Shown: positions 1-6,631, counted from the stretch's first letter. The stretch: 14,282 nt of DNA from DAOTVS01 sp034436375 (GCA_034436375.1 DAOTVS010000231.1:1-14282); one strand, 5' to 3'. Numbers and translations are program-made. The notes: generated by a model from the letters alone, not told the origin.

Positions 1-161
1 CGGGCGGCCCGGCTGCAGGCAACCCGCCCAATCCCCCCTCCCGGGTCAGAGCCGGGCAGGCGCACAGCACCTTTGCCGGCTGTTACCGGGAGCCGGCTGG
101 ATCAAGTACGGTTGCAGTACTAACACGAGCCCGAAGCATGGCGCGGGGCTCAAGCCGCCGC

Positions 162-221
162 GCTGAGAATGCCAGCCCCCTTGAGGGGGCTGGCCAGCCC
201 GCAGGGCTTTGTATTCTCAGC
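162..221. repeat. Branched (three-way) palindromic structure
   Basis: A 9-bp closing stem (162-170 with 213-221) encloses two hairpins. The first is a perfect 10-bp stem with a TTGA loop (171-194). The second is a 5-bp stem with a GCA loop (about 196-208). The region could be a small structured RNA, the terminator of a gene left of the window, or a REP-like unit. No T-run follows the strong hairpin directly. All pairings were read by eye. Confidence 0.5.
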
Positions 222-238
222 CTGATGGCTTCAGGATA

Positions 239-453
239 CTGTTGGTCAATTCGGCTGTGCCCGAGCGAGGCCGCCCGGGGCTAAAAGCCGCCGGGCTTGA
301 AAGCGTAAAGCCCTCCGGACTCGTGTAGGGGAAACCTGGCTTGCACAGCGAGATCGGCTCTTGCACAAGCCCTGAAGGGGCTTTGCCGCTCAAAGCCCGA
401 TGGCCTCGGCCTCGAGCGGCCTCGCTCAAGCGCCCGACTGAGTTTACCAACAG
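239..453. repeat. Large imperfect inverted repeat
   Basis: The outer ends read CTGTTGGT at 239-246 and the complementary ACCAACAG at 446-453. The reverse complement of about 370-453 can be aligned to about 239-320 with interspersed mismatches; shared blocks include GAGCGAGGCCGC. Part of the right arm (410-455) recurs as a diverged direct copy at 466-511, a period of 56. No coding sequence is apparent. This may be a decayed mobile element or foldback repeat; the class is not recognised. Confidence 0.5.
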
Positions 454-511
454 TGTCGCTTTCAGCCTCGGGCGGCCTCGGTCAAACACTCAACCGAGTC
501 TATAACGTTTG
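410..511. repeat. Diverged direct repeat, two copies
   Basis: Positions 410-455 and 466-511 align without gaps at about three quarters identity by eye; both begin CCTCGRGCGGCCTCG. The first copy is the right arm of the 239-453 inverted repeat. The second copy runs into the left end of the 500-657 palindromic element. This suggests that related elements have been duplicated or nested here. Confidence 0.5.
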
Positions 512-657
512 GTGTGAAATGGATACGGTGCTCTCGGTCAGTGTCGTAGTGGCGACCTTGGTCGCTCGTCTCCGCCTCGCGCAAGGGGAGACGAACGGCT
601 AAAGTCGTCACTGCGACAGACGAGGGCTCTGCGCCCATTTCACACCCGACGTTATAG
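500..657. mobile_element. MITE-like long inverted-repeat element
   Basis: The ends are CTATAACGT (500-508) and ACGTTATAG (649-657). The terminal repeat continues inward through GGTGTGAAATGG, with two mismatches between the blocks. The inner sequence keeps pairing to a GCTCGTCTCC / GGGGAGACGAAC region near the centre, so almost the whole 158 bp can fold into one imperfect hairpin. There is no internal ORF. It ends 80 bp before the start of the next gene. A non-autonomous transposon relic is the simplest reading, and the TA-containing ends would fit a TA-targeting transposase. A structured RNA is the alternative. Confidence 0.55.
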
Positions 658-680
658 CCGTATTGCTTCCAGCTTCGAAC

Positions 681-705
681 CCTTCTTTGTGTCTTTGTGG
701 TGAAA
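681..705. repeat. Possible dispersed intergenic repeat fragment
   Basis: The segment contains the core CTTTGTGTCTTTGTGGTGAA. Its reverse strand translates to FTTKTQRR, a peptide often seen as a spurious ORF product from dispersed intergenic repeats in many bacterial genomes. Recognition is from memory and from one copy only. It lies between the palindromic element and the RBS of the gene starting at 738. Confidence 0.3.
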
Positions 706-737
706 CCGTCCTCTCGATACTGATAGGGAGATTGCCA

Positions 738-1343
738 GTGTACGAGCTCAAAGTAGCCGTGGCCAAGGTGCTGGGCGTCTGCACGGCGGACCCGGCCATG
801 AAGCCGGGCGACTATTTCACCGTGCGCAATGGCGACCTGCGCATCCCGGAGGGGGGCTTTGTCTGCCTGTGGGCGCTGCAGAGCCTCATGCCCGTGCTCA
901 CGACCAAGGAGCGCAAGATCGGCGAGAAGAAGAGCGACGACTGGGTGTGGCGCGTGAAGCACGTGCAGTGCCCCGACCCCAAGGGCCGGGTGATCTGGCG
1001 CATCGTGCGCTCGAACGAAAAGGCGGACCTGCTCCCCTTTACCCCCGCTCCCCCACCCAACGAGCCACCCAACCCTATGCGCAGCGACCTGCGCGTGGTG
1101 GTGGAGGAAGTGCGGGGCAAGTGCACCTCGGGCATGCAGCCGGGCGACTATATCCTGCTGCGTAGCGGGCGCCTCTACATCCCGCCCGAGCGGCACTTTT
1201 GCCTCTACGCCCTGCAGGCGGTGCTGCCCTTCCTGCCGGCCAAGCAGCGCCCCCTGCCGGAAGGGGATTGGCTGCGCGAAGAGTCACACATCATCTGCCC
1301 CGATCCGGCGGGCAATGTGATCCTGCGCATCGAGCGCCTCTGA
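738..1343 (+). CDS. TIGR04076 family protein, two tandem domains
   Basis: This 201-residue soluble protein is made of two copies of the TIGR04076 domain, whose function is unknown. Copy 1 is about residues 1-92 and copy 2 about residues 117-201. Each has the family order of an N-terminal beta segment, a Cys followed by a (K/Q)PGDY motif, an FxCL(W/Y)ALQ motif and a terminal CPDP motif followed by an (R/L)RI strand. The cysteines are C15, C43 and C78 in copy 1 and C129, C155 and C187 in copy 2. A proline-rich linker (about 100-113) joins the copies. Family members are usually a single domain of about 90 residues, so this is a tandem duplication or fusion. The GTG start is chosen for the AGGGAG upstream and because the first domain begins there; an ATG at 663 would add 25 unrelated residues. 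The conserved cysteines could bind metal or be redox-active, but this is not known. Confidence 0.85.
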   Translation: MYELKVAVAKVLGVCTADPAMKPGDYFTVRNGDLRIPEGGFVCLWALQSLMPVLTTKERKIGEKKSDDWVWRVKHVQCPDPKGRVIWRIVRSNEKADLLPFTPAPPPNEPPNPMRSDLRVVVEEVRGKCTSGMQPGDYILLRSGRLYIPPERHFCLYALQAVLPFLPAKQRPLPEGDWLREESHIICPDPAGNVILRIERL

Positions 1344-1357
1344 GTCAGAGGACGCTC
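1332..1357 (+). other. Stem-loop over the stop codon of the TIGR04076 gene
   Basis: GAGCG pairs with CGCTC and CCTCT with AGAGG, with one bulged A and a 5-nt loop. The stop codon lies at the loop. No T-tract follows, so intrinsic termination is not supported; the structure may protect the mRNA 3' end. Confidence 0.3.
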
Positions 1358-1425
1358 GCTGCCGACTCTGGCTTGAGGCCGGGTTGGGCGCTTGGCCGCC
1401 ATCCGGCGACCTCCCACAGAACCCT

Positions 1426-1454
1426 TTGACCTGGCTGCCTCTGAATGCTATATT
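1426..1454 (+). promoter_or_regulatory. Sigma-70-type promoter for the NHL gene
   Basis: The -35 is TTGACC (1426-1431), the spacer is 17 nt, and the -10 is TATATT (1449-1454) with an extended TG at 1446-1447. The predicted start is near 1461, which leaves a leader of about 28 nt before the TTG codon at 1489. Confidence 0.7.
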
Positions 1455-1488
1455 GATGTAAAGTCTATTCTCTATGGGATGGTGAGCC

Positions 1489-2433
1489 TTGGCAACCATA
1501 CTGGGCAGTGGCGACTTTGTCTACGAGGAACTGGCCGACTGGGCGCAGCTCCCGGCCGGATGGAGCCTGAAGGAGGTGCCCGACGTCGCAGTCGGCCCCG
1601 ACGACCGGGTCTATGTGTTCAGCCGGGGCACGCACCCGATGATCGTGTTCGACCGGGAGGGCCGGTTCATCACCTCGTGGGGCGAGGGGGTTTTCACACG
1701 GCCGCACGGCCTCACCTTTGGGCCCGACGGTATGCTCTATTGCGTCGACGACGCAGCGCATTGCATCCGCAAATGCACCCCCGAGGGCCAGGTGCTGGCG
1801 ACCTTCGGCACGCCGGGGCAGCCGGCGCCGCGGCACAGCGGGCAGCCCTTCTGCCAGCCGACCAAGGTGGCCTTTGACCCGCGCACCGGCGACCTCTATA
1901 TCTCAGACGGCTATGGCAACGCCCGCGTGCACAAGTTCTCGCCCGACGGCAGGCACCTCTTCTCGTGGGGCGAGTACGGCACGGACCCGGGGCAATTCAA
2001 CCTGGTGCACAGCGTCTGCACCGACGCCGAGGGCAAGGTCTATATCGCTGACCGCGAAAATCACCGGGTGCAGGTGTTCGACGACCAGGGTCGCTACTTG
2101 GGCCAGTGGAACAACCTGTTCCGGCCCTGCGGCCTGCTGATTAAGGATGGGCTGGCCTACATCGGCCAACTGCACACCAGCCTGCCGGTGAACTCGACCT
2201 ACCCCTATATCGGCGCCTGCGTCAGCATCCACGACCTGACGGGCCGCCGCCTGGCCCGCCTCGGCGACCCGCACCAGGGCCTGGGGCCGGGGCAGTTCAT
2301 CGCCCCCCACGGCCTTGCGGTCGACTCGCGGGGCGACATTTACGTGGGTGAGGTCTCGTGGGCCGAGTACGGCAGCAAGCAGAATCCGCCCGTGGAGGTG
2401 CGCTGCCTGCGCAAGCTGGTGCGCAAGGCCTAG
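1489..2433 (+). CDS. NHL-repeat beta-propeller, PAL-like (alpha-amidating lyase-like)
   Basis: This is a 314-residue six-bladed NHL propeller, with blades roughly at 27-64, 68-108, 119-160, 166-207, 208-259 and 266-312. The sequence resembles the catalytic core of peptidyl-alpha-hydroxyglycine alpha-amidating lyase (PAL). RPHG (H73), LVHS (H174) and APHG (H274) sit where PAL has its three zinc-binding histidines. SDGYGNARV (Y142) matches the catalytic Tyr motif, FSRGTH (R46) the catalytic Arg motif, and ADRENHRVQ a conserved blade. No signal peptide is visible, so it is probably cytosolic, unlike animal PAL. The start is TTG: an in-frame stop lies at 1483-1485 and a GGTGAG purine stretch lies just upstream, although its spacing is short. 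Bacterial relatives carry the PAL-family name without a proven substrate. The fold is very likely; the reaction is inference. Confidence 0.85.
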   Translation: MATILGSGDFVYEELADWAQLPAGWSLKEVPDVAVGPDDRVYVFSRGTHPMIVFDREGRFITSWGEGVFTRPHGLTFGPDGMLYCVDDAAHCIRKCTPEGQVLATFGTPGQPAPRHSGQPFCQPTKVAFDPRTGDLYISDGYGNARVHKFSPDGRHLFSWGEYGTDPGQFNLVHSVCTDAEGKVYIADRENHRVQVFDDQGRYLGQWNNLFRPCGLLIKDGLAYIGQLHTSLPVNSTYPYIGACVSIHDLTGRRLARLGDPHQGLGPGQFIAPHGLAVDSRGDIYVGEVSWAEYGSKQNPPVEVRCLRKLVRKA

Positions 2434-2558
2434 ACGCTGCGGATGGTGCCAACTCCTCCCGCGTCAATTGCACCCTATCACCTGGGTACGCGCGGCGCCT
2501 CGTGCGAGATACTTGAGAACAGGGCTTCCCTGGCCACTGCCTTCCTGTTCCTCTCAAT

Positions 2559-2587
2559 TTGACATAACCATTGGCCTTATGTATACT
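2559..2587 (+). promoter_or_regulatory. Near-consensus promoter for the amidase gene
   Basis: TTGACA (2559-2564), a 17-nt spacer and TATACT (2582-2587) form a near-perfect housekeeping promoter. Transcription should begin near 2594. This excludes an in-frame ATG at 2571 and supports the start at 2679. Confidence 0.8.
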
Positions 2588-2601
2588 TACGACCATCAAC
2601 G

Positions 2602-2642
2602 GCGGCGGCCGCACTGGGCGCCGCCGCTGGCTTTTGCCAGCA
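2602..2642 (+). promoter_or_regulatory. Structured 5' leader of the amidase mRNA
   Basis: The leader of about 85 nt contains two hairpins. One is a GC-rich stem (GCGGCGGC with GCCGCCGC, about 2602-2627). It is followed by GCTGGC-TTTT-GCCAGC (about 2627-2642). Only a weak GGAAGG (2655-2660) lies far upstream of the ATG. The leader might influence translation, but no known riboswitch is recognised. Confidence 0.4.
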
Positions 2643-2678
2643 AACAGAACTTATTGGAAGGTATTGTTACCAGTTATC

Positions 2679-3578
2679 ATGAAGCGTTTCTCGCAGTACT
2701 TTGCGACTGCAGCAGTGTCGGTCGGCCTGCTGACCGCAACGTTTACCGGGACGGCACGGGCAGCGCAACCGAACCCATTGACGGCAGCGCCACAGAGGAG
2801 CGAGGCTTCGATCCAGACGATTACCGGGCAGACAATCAGGCCGTTGCTCACCTTCGGCCCGGTGCAGAACCAGCCCCAGGCGCAGCCGCAGAAAGCGCCC
2901 GCGGGCGGCAACCCGACGCCGCAGGCGCCGCAGCCCAACGGCAAAACGATCTTCATCGACCCTGGCCACGGCTCGACAGACACGGGGGCCGTGCACAAGG
3001 ACGCCAACGGCAACGTCGACCTGACCGAGGCCGATGTTAACCTGGCCATCTCCCTGAAGCTGGCCGACATGCTGCGCCAGAACGGCTACAATGTAGTCAT
3101 GTCGCGCACCGACAACCACGCGCCGGCGATGGACCAGGGCACGGCCGCAGACCTGCAGGCCCGTATCGATGAGGCCAATGCCGCCGGTGCGGATCTCTTC
3201 ATCTGCGTCCATAACAACGCCGCCGGCAGCCCGAATGCAGAGGGTACCGAGGTGTACTATTGCAGCAACCGGTCCTTCAGCGCCGACAATATCCGCCTGG
3301 CTAAGCTGGTCGATCAGGGCATCGTGAACAGCCTGCATCAGGCTGGCTACAACGCCAAGGATGAGGGCGCCCAGGACGACGCCTCGTTCGGTCACTTTGC
3401 GGTGCTGGCGCCGAGCAACACGGACCGCCCGACCAAGATGCCGGGTATCATCGGCGAATCGCTCTATATGACGAACGATCAGGATGCGGCCAAGTTGCAT
3501 CAACCCCAGATTCAGCAGGCTATCGCCCAGGGCTACCTGCAGGGCATCCAGGCGTATTTCAATAACAGCAATGCCTAA
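2679..3578 (+). CDS. Secreted N-acetylmuramoyl-L-alanine amidase (Amidase_3)
   Basis: This 299-residue zinc hydrolase is predicted to cleave the bond between N-acetylmuramic acid and L-Ala in peptidoglycan, outside the membrane. Residues 1-28 are a Sec signal peptide (KR near the N-terminus, a hydrophobic core, then ARA before AQP). Residues 30-88 are a Pro/Gln/Ala-rich linker with no clear wall-binding domain. The catalytic domain spans 89-295. The motif IDPGHGSTDTGA gives zinc ligand H97; LTEADVNLA gives E117; CVHNN gives H178 (HNN where HAN or HAD is more common); and IIGESLYMTN gives catalytic E260. The ATG at 2679 is chosen because it begins the signal peptide and follows the promoter, although its RBS is poor. 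A promoter in front and a terminator behind make it a single-gene unit. It probably acts in wall remodelling or daughter-cell separation. Confidence 0.9.
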   Translation: MKRFSQYFATAAVSVGLLTATFTGTARAAQPNPLTAAPQRSEASIQTITGQTIRPLLTFGPVQNQPQAQPQKAPAGGNPTPQAPQPNGKTIFIDPGHGSTDTGAVHKDANGNVDLTEADVNLAISLKLADMLRQNGYNVVMSRTDNHAPAMDQGTAADLQARIDEANAAGADLFICVHNNAAGSPNAEGTEVYYCSNRSFSADNIRLAKLVDQGIVNSLHQAGYNAKDEGAQDDASFGHFAVLAPSNTDRPTKMPGIIGESLYMTNDQDAAKLHQPQIQQAIAQGYLQGIQAYFNNSNA

Positions 3579-3612
3579 GGCAACAGTTGCACGACTGAGA
3601 TGAGTGTTCAGC

Positions 3613-3650
3613 AGGGCAGTACCCTCTCGCGAGAGGGTACTGCCCTTTTT
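3613..3650 (+). terminator. Rho-independent terminator after the amidase gene
   Basis: A perfect 17-bp inverted repeat (3613-3629 with 3630-3646; arms meet at CG/CG) begins 34 nt after the stop codon. Its base merges into a T-run (TTTTT, 3646-3650). It separates the amidase from the MFS gene. Confidence 0.85.
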
Positions 3651-3761
3651 GTCTCTGGCCGCCTCAGGCTGCCCCGCAACCTGGAGAGTCAGAGCGGGTT
3701 ATCTCAATAGAGGAGAACCGGCGAGCGCGGCACGGGTAACCCCGGCTCCACAGGAGACAAC

Positions 3762-5258
3762 ATGGCAACACTGGCACGGCCTATGGTAAACGACCGGCGT
3801 GAGATCTTTGGCTGGGCGATGTACGACTGGGCCAATTCGGCCTTTAGCACGACCGTCGTGACGGTCTTCCTGGGGCCATACCTCACCAGCATCACCAAGG
3901 CAGCGGCCGATGCCCAGGGCCTGATCCATCTGTTGGGCGTCCCCATCCGCTTCGATTCCTATTTCACCTACCTGATCTCCGCCTCTGTCCTCATGCAAGT
4001 GACCTTTCTGCCCATCCTGGGCGCCCTGGCGGACTATTCGCATCTGCGCAAGCAACTGCTGCAGTTCTTCGCCACCCTGGGCGCCGCATCGACGATCCTG
4101 ATGTACCTTATCCGGCCCGGCGGGCACTGGCTTGCCGGACTGCTCTTTATCGTCGCCAACCTGGCGTTCGGCGCGAGCATCGTTTTCTACAATTCGTACC
4201 TGCCCAACATCGCCACTGAGGAAAAGCGCGACTATGTCTCGTCCTATGGTTGGGCGCTGGGCTACCTTGGCGGCGGCCTCCTCCTGTTGATCAACCTGGC
4301 CATGTATCTCTTTGCCGGCAAGATCGGCCTGGATAGCGCCATGGTCGCCCGCATCAGCCTGGCATCGGCCGGGGTGTGGTGGCTGGGCTTTTCATTCTTT
4401 ACCTTCAGCAGCCTGCGCCCCCGCCATGCAGTGCGAGCGCTGCCGGCGGGCGAGACCTACCTCACAGTCGGCTTTAAGCAGCTGGCAGCCCTGATGGACA
4501 TTCCGCAAGGGTTGATCACCCTGTTGATGCTGCTGCCGCTCTTGATCCCGATCCTGATTCTCTTGCGCGTGCCCGTGCAGTGGGCCTTGCTGCCCGGCGC
4601 CGGGCCGATTGCCGTGCTGATCATTTTTATCGTGCGCAAGAGTCGCACCCTGCCCGAGGCCATGAAATACCTGACGGCCTACCTGCTCTACAACGACGGT
4701 GTGCAGACCGTGATCAGTGTTTCGGCCATCTTTGCCGCCAATGAGTTGGGGATGAGCTCGACGCAGCTGATCCTGGTCATCCTGATGATCCAATTCGTGG
4801 CCTTTGGCGGCGCATTGGGCTTTAACTGGGTGGCCGGCAAGGTGGGCACCAAGCGCACCATCATCGCCAGCCTTGTGCTCTGGAGTGCGGTGACGATCTA
4901 TGCGTTTGCTGGCATGAAGGGCACCGCTCTCGTGCTGGGAATGGAAGAACGCCAGCTCGAGTTCTGGGTGCTGGGCTTCGTGATCGCCCTGGTCATGGGC
5001 GGCAGCCAGGCCCTGAGCCGCAGCCTGTTCGCGCAGATGATCCCACAGGGCCAGGAGGCCGAGTTCTACTCCTTCTATGAGATCAGCGAGCGCGGCACCT
5101 CGTGGCTGGGCACCTTTGCTTTTGGCCTGGTCAACCAGCTCTTCAGCAGTCTGCGCTTGGGTATCCTCTCGGTGATCTTTTTCTTCATCAGCGGGCTGGT
5201 TATCCTGCCGTTCGTCAATGTAGCGCGGGCCATGAAGGAAGCAAAAACCGACCACTGA
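3762..5258 (+). CDS. UMF1-family (Atg22-like) MFS transporter
   Basis: This 498-residue integral membrane protein belongs to the UMF1 / Atg22-like branch of the major facilitator superfamily. Diagnostic motifs are GWAMYDWANSAFST (17-30), YNSYLPNIA (143-151), LLYNDGVQTV (308-317), and GGSQALSRSLFAQMIP (413-428) followed by EAEFYSFYEISERG. The ATG is preceded by CAGGAG with five-base spacing. Between GFKQL (237-241) and the conserved YNDGVQT segment lie two additional hydrophobic stretches (about 251-270 and 275-291). Typical members have a short charged cytoplasmic loop there, so the protein may have about 14 membrane segments. The substrate is unknown. Some bacterial members sit with sugar, amino-acid or metal genes, and nothing here decides between these. 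It is convergent with the next gene, 17 bp away. Confidence 0.88.
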   Translation: MATLARPMVNDRREIFGWAMYDWANSAFSTTVVTVFLGPYLTSITKAAADAQGLIHLLGVPIRFDSYFTYLISASVLMQVTFLPILGALADYSHLRKQLLQFFATLGAASTILMYLIRPGGHWLAGLLFIVANLAFGASIVFYNSYLPNIATEEKRDYVSSYGWALGYLGGGLLLLINLAMYLFAGKIGLDSAMVARISLASAGVWWLGFSFFTFSSLRPRHAVRALPAGETYLTVGFKQLAALMDIPQGLITLLMLLPLLIPILILLRVPVQWALLPGAGPIAVLIIFIVRKSRTLPEAMKYLTAYLLYNDGVQTVISVSAIFAANELGMSSTQLILVILMIQFVAFGGALGFNWVAGKVGTKRTIIASLVLWSAVTIYAFAGMKGTALVLGMEERQLEFWVLGFVIALVMGGSQALSRSLFAQMIPQGQEAEFYSFYEISERGTSWLGTFAFGLVNQLFSSLRLGILSVIFFFISGLVILPFVNVARAMKEAKTDH

Positions 5259-5275
5259 CCTGAACAGCAGGTTGC

Positions 5276-5689
5276 TCAGCCGATACGAGAAGAGTGCAGG
5301 TCCATCAGCACACGGATAAGGTCGGCCTCGGTCAGCGCTGCCGAAGCGGTGCGCCCGCCAACGCGGCAGAGGAAGCGGGAAGGCTGGCCGTCATCGCCAA
5401 AGTCAAGATCGACCTCGACCAGCGGCCTTTTGCGCGCGGCCACCCTATCCCAATCGCCAATGCACCAGCGCTCCTCACCCGGCCAGCGGTACAGAGGACG
5501 CAGCGACAGGTAACCGGCCAACCGGAGACCCTCGAGGACGCCTTCTACCATCGCATTGTAGCGAGCATACGCAAGCTCACGAGCCTGATTGCCCTGTCCG
5601 CCGCAGTGAGGTCTGCCCATTTGGGGCTTGGGGACGAGCCGCATCCGGCTGCCCTGGTTGGGAACCTTGCAACAATCCTTCCCGCGCAT
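5276..5689 (-). CDS. Hypothetical protein, 137 aa
   Basis: I do not recognise this protein. The - strand reading is supported by a consensus AGGAGG five bases before the ATG at 5689. The composition is also plausible: a basic N-terminus with C6, C7, H28 and C29, then an alternating helix/strand body with WPGEERWCIGDW (69-80), an acidic VEVDLDFGDDG stretch (91-101), FLCRVGG (106-112) and a helical C-terminus. There is no signal peptide or membrane segment. The body resembles a small alpha+beta domain with a strand-rich centre. It is the last gene of the - strand cluster, 96 bp after the deacetylase, with a possible promoter of its own, and it ends 17 bp from the convergent transporter gene. 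An overlapping + strand reading (5294-5731) has no RBS and looks like a shadow. Confidence 0.65.
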   Translation of the reverse strand: MRGKDCCKVPNQGSRMRLVPKPQMGRPHCGGQGNQARELAYARYNAMVEGVLEGLRLAGYLSLRPLYRWPGEERWCIGDWDRVAARKRPLVEVDLDFGDDGQPSRFLCRVGGRTASAALTEADLIRVLMDLHSSRIG

Positions 5690-5730
5690 GGCCGCCTCCT
5701 GACCCCCAGGAATCGAGTATCTCTACTTTA

Positions 5731-5759
5731 ATTTTGACGCCTGGAGGCAGCCTAGTCAA
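5731..5759 (-). promoter_or_regulatory. Possible promoter for the 137-aa gene
   Basis: Read on the - strand, TTGACT (5759-5754), a 17-nt spacer and CAAAAT (5736-5731) lie about 42 bp upstream of the start codon. The -35 is good and the -10 is weak. Confidence 0.35.
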
Positions 5760-5785
5760 GGGCGGCCGCGTGGGCAGCATATCAG

Positions 5786-6556
5786 TCAATGGGCAGGGCC
5801 CAGGGCCTGCTGCCGCCACTCCTTCACCCGCTGAGCAACCTGCACCATCGGCGCCACCCAGATCTCATTGCGTCGGCGGTCGAGGTGCCGGCAGAGCTCC
5901 CGCAGCGCCGCCTCGGTGATGGAGAGGCCGCCCCTGTCGATGCCGTGCAGGGTAAAGATGACCCAGCGGCCCAGGGCGACGGCCTGTTCGGCCAGGCCCA
6001 CCAGCATGGGGCCACTGAGACCCTCGACGTTCCAGGACCAGAGATAGGCCAGGTCGCAGGTCGCCGGGTGATTGTGCCCAAACTCCCCCCGCCCTCTGGC
6101 GGCGATAAAGTGCCGGGCGACGACGGGCACATAGCTCTGCCGGGTCAGCCCTTCCCCTATATAATCCAGATAGCAGGGATAGCAGAACGTAAAGTCCTTT
6201 TGCTCGGGGATGCCGATGCGTATGCGTCGCGAGGCTTCCAGGATATCCTCCTCCATCTCCTGCAGGGTCATGCGCTCCAGGCAGACGATATCCGGGTTAT
6301 CCTGCAGGCTCTTGCTGCAGATGTGCCTGATCGTGTGATTCCCGATCTCGTGGCCGCGCTTCGCCAGCTCTCGCCAGGGCGCCAGGTCATTCACGGGGTC
6401 CTCGCCGCGCGGGTTGAGGTAAAAGGTCGCGCGCAGGCCGAGATCCTCGAGGACAGGCACGGCCTTCTCCAATTGGTTGGCCGTGCCATCATCGAAGGTC
6501 AGGGAAAGCGCGCCCTTGCACCCGGCCGGCCAGGGAGATGATGCCCACGTTGCCAT
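5786..6556 (-). CDS. NodB-type polysaccharide deacetylase (CE4), cytosolic
   Basis: This 256-residue protein has the carbohydrate esterase 4 / NodB fold, which removes acetyl groups from N-acetylated sugars using a metal. Motif 1 is LTFDDGT (19-25), with D22 and D23 as catalytic base and metal ligand. Motif 2 is GNHTIRH (72-78), with H74 and H78 completing the metal site. TFYLN (44-48) is a core strand, and a late TLHGID gives H204. The start at 6556 is chosen for AAGGAG ten bases upstream, and because motif 1 then lies at the usual distance; an in-frame ATG at 6691 would put 45 unrelated residues in front. No signal peptide is present, so it should act in the cytoplasm, unlike most CE4 enzymes. 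Its place behind an ABC sugar importer suggests an imported acetylated sugar as substrate (inference). Confidence 0.85.
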   Translation of the reverse strand: MATWASSPWPAGCKGALSLTFDDGTANQLEKAVPVLEDLGLRATFYLNPRGEDPVNDLAPWRELAKRGHEIGNHTIRHICSKSLQDNPDIVCLERMTLQEMEEDILEASRRIRIGIPEQKDFTFCYPCYLDYIGEGLTRQSYVPVVARHFIAARGRGEFGHNHPATCDLAYLWSWNVEGLSGPMLVGLAEQAVALGRWVIFTLHGIDRGGLSITEAALRELCRHLDRRRNEIWVAPMVQVAQRVKEWRQQALGPAH

Positions 6557-6588
6557 GTTGTCATTGCTCCTTGATGGCACAGTGTAAT

Positions 6589-6621
6589 GGCGGCTGGCGC
6601 TTGCCTGAGGCGCCAGTCGCC
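6589..6621 (-). promoter_or_regulatory. 5'-terminal stem-loop of the deacetylase mRNA
   Basis: GGCGACTGGCGC pairs with GCGCCAGCCGCC (11 of 12 Watson-Crick) around a 9-nt loop. It begins a few bases after the predicted transcription start and ends about 32 bp before the start codon. It probably stabilises the transcript. No T-run follows on the - strand. Confidence 0.5.
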
Positions 6622-6631
6622 TTTCAGCATG

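Noticed and set aside
715..721. GATACT as a -10 box for the TIGR04076 gene
   Set aside because: No acceptable -35 at 16-18 nt upstream; the gene's promoter remains unidentified.
462..1196. Long - strand open frame opposite the TIGR04076 gene
   Set aside because: It runs through the palindromic element, is His/Ala/Leu-rich with no recognisable domain, and is antisense to a clear protein family.
2667..3503. 278-codon - strand open frame opposite the amidase gene
   Set aside because: It mirrors the amidase reading frame in GC-rich DNA; no RBS or domain, while the + strand has all the catalytic motifs.
5294..5731. + strand open frame overlapping the 137-aa hypothetical gene
   Set aside because: No RBS; the - strand frame has a consensus AGGAGG and a more protein-like sequence.
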